In this document: piece after piece, positions 47,093 through 55,049 of the stretch
How the letters are laid out: each line of letters begins with the position of its first letter
Numbering within the stretch: the first letter of the stretch is position 1
DNA from: Theropithecus gelada
Lineage: Eukaryota; Chordata; Mammalia; Primates; Cercopithecidae
Length of the DNA stretch: 64,000 bases
NCBI RefSeq assembly: GCF_003255815.1
Contig: NC_037673.1
Coordinates: forward strand, 4,521,840-4,585,839
Direction: 5' to 3'
Position numbers and translations under genes: made by a program
The notes under the pieces: generated by a model
Seen by the model: only the letters and a program-made list of their open reading frames with translations
What the model was told of the DNA's origin: nothing
Database searches by the model: none

Positions 47093-47807
47093 TGTCTTAG
47101 TTCATTAGGGTTGCCATAACGAAATACCAAAAAGAGTGGTTTATAAACAACAAAATTCATTGCTCACAGTTCTGGAGCCTGCAAGTGTAACATCAAGGCA
47201 GGAGCAGATTCAGCGCCTGGTGGGGGCTTCCTGGTTCATAGATGGTGGCTGTCTTCTCTCTGTGCCCTCACGTAGTAGAAGGAGCAAGGGCGTTCTTTGG
47301 TCTCTTTAATATGAGCAAGAATTCCACGTACAACGGTGCCGCCCTCACGGCCTCCGGTGCGCGAGGAGGGTTCCCCCTCGCGACCTCCCGTGCGCGCGGA
47401 GGGTTCCGGCCTCAGGACCTCCCGTGCGCGAGGAGAGTTCCGGCCTCAGGGTTCAGCCCTCAAGACTTTCCGTGTGCGAGGGCTCCGCCCTCACGACCTC
47501 CCGTGCGCGAGGAGAGTTCCGCCCTCACGACCTCCCGTGCGCGAGGAGGGTTCCGCCCTCACGACCTCCCGTGCGCGAGGAGGGTTCCGCCCTCACGACC
47601 TCCCGTGCGCGAGGAGGGTTCCGCCCTCACGACCTTCCGTGTGCGAGGAGGGTTCCGCCCTCAAGACTTTCCGCGTGCGAGAGTTCCGCCCTCACGACTT
47701 TGTCACCTCCCAAAGGCCCTGCCTAATAGCCCCATCACCTTGCCGGTGAGGATTTCAACAGATGAATTTGGGTGGGCGGGGCGGGTGTAAACATTCCGAT
47801 CGCAGCA
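47093..47807 (-). mobile_element. MLT1/MST-like MaLR LTR, minus strand, enlarged by an internal minisatellite
   Basis: Left part 'tgtcttagttcattagggtt', 'ggtttataaacaacaaaatt', 'ctcacagttctggagcctgc', 'cttcctggttcatagatggt'. Right part 'cacctcccaaaggccctgcc', 'tcaacagatgaatttggg', 'taaacattccgatcgcagca'. Both halves match an antisense MaLR LTR of roughly 370 bp. Here the element is 715 bp because the middle has become a 34-bp tandem array. No matching 5-bp duplication was found at the ends. Confidence 0.8.
47335..47700. repeat. CpG-rich 34-bp minisatellite inside the MaLR LTR, about 10-11 copies
   Basis: 'gccctcac' (or 'gccctcaa') recurs at 47521, 47555, 47589, 47623 and 47657 (period 34), then 47688 (31). 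Units contain 'gacctcccgtgcgcgaggag'. The unit resembles the LTR's own 'ctccaccctcatgacc' segment, from which it probably grew. Because 34 is not a multiple of 3 and the unit lacks stops, all three + frames stay open (47242-47790). This creates long Arg/Pro-rich frames that are not genes. CpG density is far above the surroundings. Confidence 0.95.
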
Positions 47808-49464
47808 GCCACCCACCTATCACCTTGGTCTGGGGTGTGGCAGGCATTGCCAGGGCTCAGCCAAAGCCAGGCTCCAGCTGCTTGTGGAGATAACAAAGGC
47901 TTCTGTGGCTTCATCTACTTCATTGTGATGAGGTCGAAGCTCTAAGGGGCCAAGTGGATGATTTAGCTCAACAGCTAAATGGTGTTCTGGGAGAAAGGGA
48001 CTGAGGCTGACGTGGGCAGTGACCATCTCGGGCTTCGAAGTGTCTATTCCAGCTTCCTAAGTGCTCACCCTTGTCCTGGGGTGAAATGATCCTCCCACCA
48101 CGCTCACAGACCACGGTGGAGGGGTCACTCCCGGCACCTCCTCCCGCAATTGAATTACGAGGGTTCCCAGGCCGAGTCCACTCCGCGGCTTCGTGAGAGG
48201 GTGGATGTGGGCAGAGCTCAGCCGCCAGCGCCCGCTGTCCCAGGGCCCTTAGTGTTGGCAGCAGTGGGAGAACCGTAAGGCTGGCTGGAGGCGTAGGTGC
48301 AATCCTCCGTATAAATCTCAGCTGTCCTCTTCAGTCAATTGTGTGTGCCTACTGCACCTTTCCTGGCAAGGCCGGTTCCCACACCCTGCTTCCTGCCCCC
48401 GTTAGCCAGAGACCCTTTTCATTTAACTTCTTAGGACAGTGTGAAGTCAACGTCTAATGGACCCGAGTTCAGGCAAGACACACACCAGTTGGTCCAGGGA
48501 AGAACCTCAAGGTGAAGCAGTAGTGAGTGTCCAAGCAACTCACAGCCTAACCTCAGGGGTCTGACTCCGGGACTGCTTCTGCCACGGCTCCTGGCTGGCG
48601 ATGGGGCTGTCTGCGTGTCAGCCAACCATGCATTGCAGATGCACTTTGAGGGAAAATTAATGTACCTGGGTACTTATGGGACTCCCTGCATGAGTGGGGT
48701 CTAATTGAAATAGCCAGGACATCAAAAAACTGGAACACTGGGAGCCTGGCCCTGGGATGGCGGAGGCCTCAGCACAGCCCCCAGCTGGTTGCAAAGAGGC
48801 TTCCTATGCTTTCCTTTCCTTGCCACTGCGGAAGTGTTAGGGAACAGGAAGACCAGGGCATTGCCAAGTGAATAATAACAACCATGTGTGCACTGTTCAC
48901 GATATCCCAGGCTCAGTGAGAGCTGCCTTTTACTCAGGATCTCATGTGATGCTGAAAACAATCACACGAAGTTTAGAAGCCTGTGCAGACGAAGGGATGT
49001 GCTGTTTCCCTGTTGATCCAAACTGCATACTGACCTGTTCCTGCCAGGGCTGCCTTCCTCCTGCTTTGCCCTGGCTCTCCCACTCTCCTGCCGGGGATTC
49101 CTGGAGGCACCTTTTATTCACAGTGTGCTTTGAATACACACAAATAAAATTTGTAGCCCATTCCACACAATTGAAAATATAATGTAATAAAAATCAGAAA
49201 AGTAAATCCAGTAAAGTCTCTAACACGTTAGGGTCTCAATAAATGGACCCTAGGAGGGTGGGGAAATGGCTTTGGTTTTTAACTGTGCCTCTTTTGAGCT
49301 TGATGCTGTTAACTTAGTACAATCTATCAATAAATATTGTCATCAAGAAAATATTGAAGGTGTACCTGAGTCACAGGCGAGGAGGTGCAGGGCTTCTGAG
49401 AAAATGTCCTTCAGTCACCAGCTGGTGAACAATGGAACTCGTTAATGTCCCCTCGTCCTGCGTA
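47808..49464. other. Unclassified GC-richer sequence
   Basis: No gene recognised. 48860-48975 is weakly MIR-like ('ggatctcatgtgatgctgaa'). Frames are short and overlap on both strands. Confidence 0.4.
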
Positions 49465-49479
49465 CCACCAGGGGGCACT
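49465..49479 (+). promoter_or_regulatory. Strong CTCF-binding motif, plus strand
   Basis: 'ccaccagggggcact' matches the CTCF core consensus (CCACNAGGGGGCRCT) at every informative position. It lies outside any repeat that I can recognise. Insulator/boundary function is an inference from the motif alone. Confidence 0.65.
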
Positions 49480-49683
49480 GATGAGCTGAGAAAGACTTTG
49501 CGGTCCAAAAAACGTACCAAATGAAAAGGCCACTTCCCAGCTTCTGTAATTAAGGCGAAAAGCAGACAGGGAATTTATTCAAGACCTTATTCAGATGGCA
49601 GGGGGAGGCGGGGCCGAGCAGCCAGTGTTGAAAAGGGTTTTATCCAAGTCAGTTTAACATCTTAAAAAAAAAATTGTTGGGCT

Positions 49684-49728
49684 TTTTTTTTTTCTTTGGA
49701 TGGAGTTTCATTCTCGTTGTCAAGGCTG
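49684..49728 (-). mobile_element. Short Alu 3' stub
   Basis: T run followed by 'gatggagtttcattctcgtt' and 'gtcaaggctgg': only the last ~45 bases of an Alu, minus strand. Severe 5' truncation. Confidence 0.65.
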
Positions 49729-49789
49729 GCAATTTTTACTTCTGATAATTTTCTTCTCACTACTGTCAAATCAAGTTTAGCTTAAAGCT

Positions 49790-50135
49790 GCCTTCTTACA
49801 TATTTTCAATTTCACCTAAAGGTTTTTTGGTACATCAGAAACTATAACTGTGTAAACAGACTGCACCCCATACCTGCGCCAATCACTGAATTTTGCCAAT
49901 CAAATGTAGCCAACTCTTTGAACCGTGTTCTAATAAATCCAATACCAAGCCATAACCAACCCAGCCGTTTCTATACCTCGCTTCCTTTTTCTGTCCATAA
50001 ATCTTCCATCACGCAGCTGCACTGGAGCCTCTGAGCCCACCCTAGCTCAAAAGGCTGCCTGATTCATGAATTGTTTGTTACTCACGTAAACTCCTTTAAA
50101 TTTAATTTGGCTGAAGCTTTTATCACTAGTTTTAA
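49790..50135 (+). mobile_element. Possible ERV1-type LTR (R/U5 side)
   Basis: 'gactgcaccccatacctgcg', 'ctgtccataaatcttcc', 'ttcatgaattgtttgttact' and 'aaactcctttaaatttaatt' resemble the 3' half of gammaretrovirus-like (MER4-group) LTRs. Exact family and ends not determined. Confidence 0.4.
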
Positions 50136-50388
50136 AAAATCTCCAAATGGGTTATTCTCTTTTATCCCCTGATTAGATGTTATTCTCTTTTATTCTCTAG
50201 TTAGATTTATTTAGATTCCCTAATAAGATTTTATTGGGGGAAAAAAAAAAAAAAAACCTTTTATCATCTTTTTGGACTGGAATGTACAGGATCGCATCCA
50301 TAGATGTGTAGCTGGTTTTCCTAGTGCAAATTCACAGGTGCTGGGCCAAATGGCCCTGTGTAGGGCTCAGAACTCCAGCCCTGAGAGC

Positions 50389-50494
50389 ACCATTGTTCTA
50401 GAACGTTCTGTGTTCGAGAAAGAACACGAACCATTTCTAGAACCTTTTTTCTAGAAAGAACAAAGAACCATTGTTCTGTGGTTCTAGAAAGATG
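50389..50494. promoter_or_regulatory. Cluster of heat-shock-element-like TTCnnGAA palindromes
   Basis: 'ttctagaa' occurs at 50396, 50435, 50449 and 50482, and 'ttcgagaa' at 50413. The first extends to 'ttctagaacgttc' (50396-50408), a perfect three-unit HSE (TTCnnGAAnnTTC). The stretch is three imperfect repeats starting 'accatt' at 50389, 50430 and 50467. Whether HSF binds here is inference. Confidence 0.5.
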
Positions 50495-51596
50495 TTTCCA
50501 CAAATCCCTGACCAAGGGATGAAGCACAGAAAGGCAGAACAAGAGAAAAGCAGAAAGAGCGAGGCTGGCGAGAGCCACAGCAGGAGCGGATGAGAATCCA
50601 GCCTTGCAGGGTCAGCACCCTGGAGTAGACACAGGTCTGGGAAGAAGCTGCTTTCCCCAAATCCTCAGCCTTCACTGACCGCCTCTCTCCTGGCAGCTAC
50701 GACTATGCAATTTAACTCCTTGTTATTTGCTGCTGAGTTATCTAACATTATTGTCAGGACTAGTCTAGACTTCCAGAGCCCCCTAACTCACATGAGGCAT
50801 GAGAACCCAGCAATCTGGGCACTTAATGTCTCTGACGCTGCATTCGGGCTCTGAAATCCTCATGGCCCCGGGTCTCCCTGGTGCTTAGAGGGCCCTGCAT
50901 TCTGCCTCAGGGCATTTTGTGCCAGCCCTGTCCTCCTAAGTACTAGACAGACTGTCTGAACACATAGGATGGGGCTTCTCCTGAGCTTCAGGACAGATGC
51001 AGGGAAGTGCTATGCCTCCTTGACAAGAAATGGGTGTGTGCTTGGCAGGACTAGGACTAAGGCTTGCATTCCTTGTGCCACTCTTCCTGGGAGCAAGTTC
51101 ATGTGGAAAAGTCTCCCACCCACCTAGGGTAACCAACAAGCACACCAGCGTGAACAATACAGCATCTGGCAAAGGGGGAGCCATGCGCAGGGAAGCGATG
51201 GATGCCTTTGTGCCTTGGGGTCTCCATCTGAAGCTTCATTTAGTGGCTGAACATCGAAGCAGTGGAGGACCCACCAACTCATGTGCAAAGTCAGCTATTC
51301 CACAAAAGCCCTCAGGACCACAGAGGCCAGGATGCCAGGGACTGTCAGCCAAAGTTCCCTGTGGGCCAGGCTGTATCTTCCTGCAGTGGACACTGTATGG
51401 CCCACAGCTTCTCCTTCACTCCAGTGGGGTCAGGGAGGGAGCCCACTGTGACTTGTCCCCACCTAGATTGTTAGCACTGGTGTCTTGGCCTTCAATAGCA
51501 GCACCCATCTCCCTCTCAGGAAATGACAGACACCAAAGGATGCTGAACAAAACACAGGACCTGCGTGGAGAGGACCACGTTTAAACATAAAGGCAC
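50495..51596. other. Unclassified sequence with an unassigned 184-codon frame
   Basis: No repeat recognised. A plus-strand frame at 51030-51584 begins with a hydrophobic, signal-peptide-like stretch (MGVCLAGLGLRLAFLVPLFL) but then shows no domain, no conserved spacing and no splice context, and stops shortly before an LTR. Likely chance, in moderately GC-rich DNA. Confidence 0.35.
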
Positions 51597-51957
51597 TGAT
51601 ATGGTTTGGCTCTGTATCCCCAGCCAAATCTTATCCTGAATTGTGATCTCCATAACCCCTACCTGTCAAGGGCGGGACCAGGTGGGAGGTGATTGAATCA
51701 TGGGGGTGATGTCCCCCATGCTGTTCTTGTGATAGTGAGTGACTTCTCACGAGATGTGATGGCTTTATAAGGCAGTTTTCCATGCTCTTCCTCGCTCTCT
51801 CTTTCCTGCCACCAAGTGAACAAGGTCTTTGCTTCCCCTTCACCTTCTGCCACAGTTGTAAGTTTCCTGAGGCCTCCCCAGCCATGCGGAACCGTGAGTC
51901 AATTAACCCTCTTTATAAATTACACAGTCTCACGCAGCGTGAGAACTAACTGATACA
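51597..51957 (+). mobile_element. Solo MST/THE1-type MaLR LTR, plus strand
   Basis: 361 bp from 'tgatatggtttggctctgta' to 'gagaactaactgataca'. Internal hallmarks are 'gaatcatgggggtgatgtcc', 'cttctcacgagatgtgatgg', 'ggcctccccagccatgcgga' and a TATAAG box ('ggctttataaggcag'). Flanking 5-mers 'ggcac' (51592-51596) and 'tgcac' (51958-51962) match at 4 of 5. No internal region remains, as after LTR-LTR recombination. Confidence 0.92.
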
Positions 51958-52914
51958 TGCACTTTTGGGTACCGAGAGATCCCAGCTACAAATACTATAC
52001 TATAAATTTAATTCTATATGAAAAACTTAATAGGAATTGGTTTTTAAAATAATTATATGATGCAGATAAACTCAAATTGAGCAATAGTCTACAAATGCTG
52101 GCACTCTTCACAAACACCAATATGGTGAAAAATGAATAATGGCTAGAGAACATTACAGAATAAAGGAGACTAAAGAGCATGGTAACTAAATGCAATGTGT
52201 GAAAAAATTACCGTAAAGATGCCATTGGCATATTGGAAAAGCTCAAATATAGATTGTATATTAGATATTAGCTTTGTATTGATGTTTAAATTTCTGAGAC
52301 TAATAAAGGCACTTAGGTAATTTGAGAGAATACTCTCGTTTTTGTGAGATACATGCTAAGCTCTCAGGAGTGAAAGATTTCACAGAAGTGAAAGATTATG
52401 ACACCTATGATTTACTCTCAAATAGTTCTTCCAATCAGCAAAACAACTACATGTGAGTATAGCTGTGTATTCATAGGTGGGGAGGGTGATGGTTCAAATG
52501 CGGCAACATTTTGAAAAGAATATCACGTGGACAATGTGTTTCAATCCTTTGGCAAAGTTCAGTAGATTTGGGTTTGCAAATCCTAAGTATCCTTGCATAA
52601 GAGAGAAATGAGAGGAGACCAAAAGGCAACAATATAGCAGAGAAGGCAATTCTGATTTTTTTTTAAGTGAAAATGGAATTAAAGAGCTTTTTAAAAAAAA
52701 TTAATGTGCAAATGGAACAGACCTGATGATAAATTTCTAAATTTAAAGTTTTAGTTAGCTTGATTTTTCATCTAAAACAACACATGAATTTGGCAAATTT
52801 TGAACAGAGTCCCCAAAGCCCAGAATGAAGCTGTAGGGTCCCAGCCATGTCTTGCTAGTCATCTCTCACTTTTGCCGCTAGCCAAGAACAGGGTGGAGAA
52901 GCTTTCCCGGGAAG
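51958..52914. other. Unclassified AT-rich sequence
   Basis: No feature recognised. Confidence 0.4.
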
Positions 52915-53217
52915 GAAGGGAAGCTGAGGAAGAGAGGGCTCCGTCGTAAAGAAGCTGAGGAAGAGAGGGCGCCGTCGTAAAGAAGCTGAGGAAGAGAGGG
53001 CGCCGTCGTAAAGAAGCTGAGGGCGAGAGGGCGCCGTCGTAAAGAAGCTGAGGGCGAGAGGGCGCCGTCGTAAAGAAGCTGAGGGCGAGAGGGCGCCGTC
53101 GTAAAGCTGAGGGCGAGAGGGCGAGAGGGCGCCGTCGTAAAGAAGCTGAGGGCGACAGGGCGAGAGGGCGCCGTCGTAAAGAAGCTGAGGGCGAGAGGGC
53201 TCTGTCATAAAGCAGTG
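52915..53217. repeat. CpG-containing 31-bp minisatellite, about 9-10 copies
   Basis: 'aagctgag' recurs at 52921, 52952, 52983, 53014, 53045, 53076 (period 31), then 53104 (28), 53143 (39) and 53182 (39). Units carry 'gagggcgccgtcgtaaag'. Early units have 'gaagagagg' where later ones have 'ggcgagagg', showing directional spread of variants. The minus-strand frames at 52855-53407 are open only because 31 is not divisible by 3 and the unit lacks stops. Confidence 0.95.
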
Positions 53218-53789
53218 ACAGGGGACCCCTTAGAGAAGCCAAACAGGGAGCAGAGATAAGGAAGATAGAAACCAGCACAGGCCAGGGAGCCCCCGGGGAA
53301 AGATACAGGGCCCAGATGATGCTGCCTCCCCACGAGCTGCAGCACCCAGGAAGCTCCAAAGGCCTAGCCCCCCCACCCAGCCCCACGGCCCTATGTTCAG
53401 GAGCCATCCAATTAGCCTGAGCTCAGCTTGCTTCTGATGGGGAACGGAATCCTTCACCCCTGTTTGGAAGTCAGTTGACTAGAGATTTAGCCTGGAGGCA
53501 GGTGGGTTTCCCTGCTTTGAGCCCGGAAATGTGAACCAGGAGGATTTGGTTATCATCTCCATATAGCAAGTGTGAGCCATCTGGGACTTATGTACCCAGG
53601 TGTTCCCCAGTCAAGGGGACATGTGCCCAGTCAAGGGGACATTGTCCTTTGTGAGAGTGAACCGGGCAGCGGGGCACAGCACCTAGCAGTCATGGCTGGG
53701 GAGCTCCTCTTTTCATCCCAAACACTTCAGCCACTCCCTCGTGTCAAGTTCCATTAGGCACTCATTTAAAGGTAGGAGTCTGAGATTCT
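53218..53789. other. Unclassified sequence
   Basis: No element recognised. A short direct repeat ('cccagtcaaggggaca') occurs at 53607 and 53627. Confidence 0.35.
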
Positions 53790-53878
53790 CTCATTCTACT
53801 TCCAGTTTACAACTGGAAAGCTGAAGTCCTAAAAGAAGTGCCTCCCAATGTCACCCAGGAAGTGGTTACTAGGCTCAA
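53790..53878 (-). mobile_element. MIR fragment, minus strand
   Basis: 'tttacaactggaaagctgaa' and 'caatgtcacccaggaagtgg' follow the antisense MIR core. Confidence 0.65.
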
Positions 53879-53990
53879 AACTTCCCAAACTCTGACGTGC
53901 ATGCGTGTCCCCTGCGGATTCTGAGTTCCCAGGCAGGGACGAGGCCTGACGTTCTGCAGGTCTAACCAGCTCCAGAGCCTCCCCATCAGG
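53879..53990 (+). mobile_element. MER5A/MER5B-like hAT-Charlie fragment
   Basis: 'aactctgacgtgcatgcgtg', 'ggattctgagttcc', 'gaggcctgacgttctgcagg' and 'tctaaccagctccagagcct' match the MER5A order, with a short internal deletion. Confidence 0.75.
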
Positions 53991-54184
53991 AAGACCTCAC
54001 GAGCTTGAGGCAGGGACAGATGAGTTAGGGCCGGCACAGAGTTGTGGCGGGGACAGACGACAGTCGTGAGTTAGGCTGCACAGAGGCAGCTTCTTACCAA
54101 AGTCGGCCTTGGCATTAACGACAAGGTGCCAGCACCCCCACTGCATCACTGTCCAGCACTCCAGGGCTCCGTGGAACAGGAATT

Positions 54185-54250
54185 AATAAGGACTCTACTG
54201 GGATTCAAACCCACATCAGTGGCTGAATCCAGCACCCAGGCACTTCTCTG
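54185..54250 (-). mobile_element. MIR 5'-side fragment, minus strand
   Basis: 'ctgggattcaaacccacatc' followed by 'gaatccagcacccaggcact' is the antisense tRNA-like part of a MIR. Confidence 0.55.
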
Positions 54251-54930
54251 CAATGAACGGCCACTCAGCGGGAGGATGGTGACAGAGAAGCCAGTGGCGT
54301 GCTGCAATTCCAGTGGGCAGCAAAGCGCCCAGCTTAGCTCACAGCCCTGGGCATCCTTCCCACTACCACAGTGCAGGAGACACTCACAGGTCCAGGATCA
54401 CAACTTTGAATTTTCAAGTGACATGAAAAGAGGCTTGGCATGCAGTGTTTAAGGAAACTGGGAAGGATATGAAAGGCATTTACATAATGATTTCCTCGCA
54501 TAACAAAAATGCTTAAACTTCACTGCCTTGAAAGAAAAATAAACTTCAGTTATGTGCCAAGTTAGTGTACAGGGAAGGTCTCAGTTTTCTATGACGTAAT
54601 GCATACGTTACACACTTAGAAGTATCTATATATTCGCAGGCTGGACCACACATGCAACAAGTCAAGACGCATTTGTGCATAGCGTCCATTTGTAACTTGT
54701 GCTTTTTAAAAATTACTTTGCTTACCATAAAAAGGAACTTTGACCATTTGTCTGTAATTTTGTTTAGGACTTGAATGGGAAAACTGTAGGCCTTTAGAAA
54801 CTGCTGTTCCCTGGGAGTCAGTCATTTTTATAAATATTGGTTCCCCTCTCCCCTTAATCAAAGTTTGCTGTGTTTGCTGTTTGTATTCACTGACTCAAAT
54901 TTTTGTTCTTTTTTTCTTGCTCTGTTTTAG

Positions 54931-55043
54931 AATATCTGTGCATGTGCAGGTTCCAGGGTGCCCTGCTGTGAGGAGCTGGCAGAGACTGATGCCTGAGGCC
55001 AGTCTCCCGGCAACTGCCCACAGCCTTGACCTGTTTACCTAAG
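54931..55043 (+). other. Candidate unassigned exon between good splice-site sequences
   Basis: Preceded by a branch-point-like 'cactgac' (about 54887), a long pyrimidine tract and 'ctgttttag' at 54930. Followed by 'aag|gtcagt' at 55041-55049. The 113-bp interval is open in the second frame up to a TAA at its last codon. No protein family recognised. Could be a noncoding-RNA exon, a cryptic site pair or chance. Confidence 0.25.
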
Positions 55044-55049
55044 GTCAGT

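Noticed and set aside
47242..47790. Three long + strand frames suggesting an Arg/Pro-rich repeat protein
   Set aside because: Produced by a stop-free 34-bp minisatellite inside an LTR; all three phases are equally open.
52855..53407. Minus-strand frames of 117 and 182 codons with a repeated Leu/Arg/Ser motif
   Set aside because: Produced by the 31-bp minisatellite; no start context or domain.
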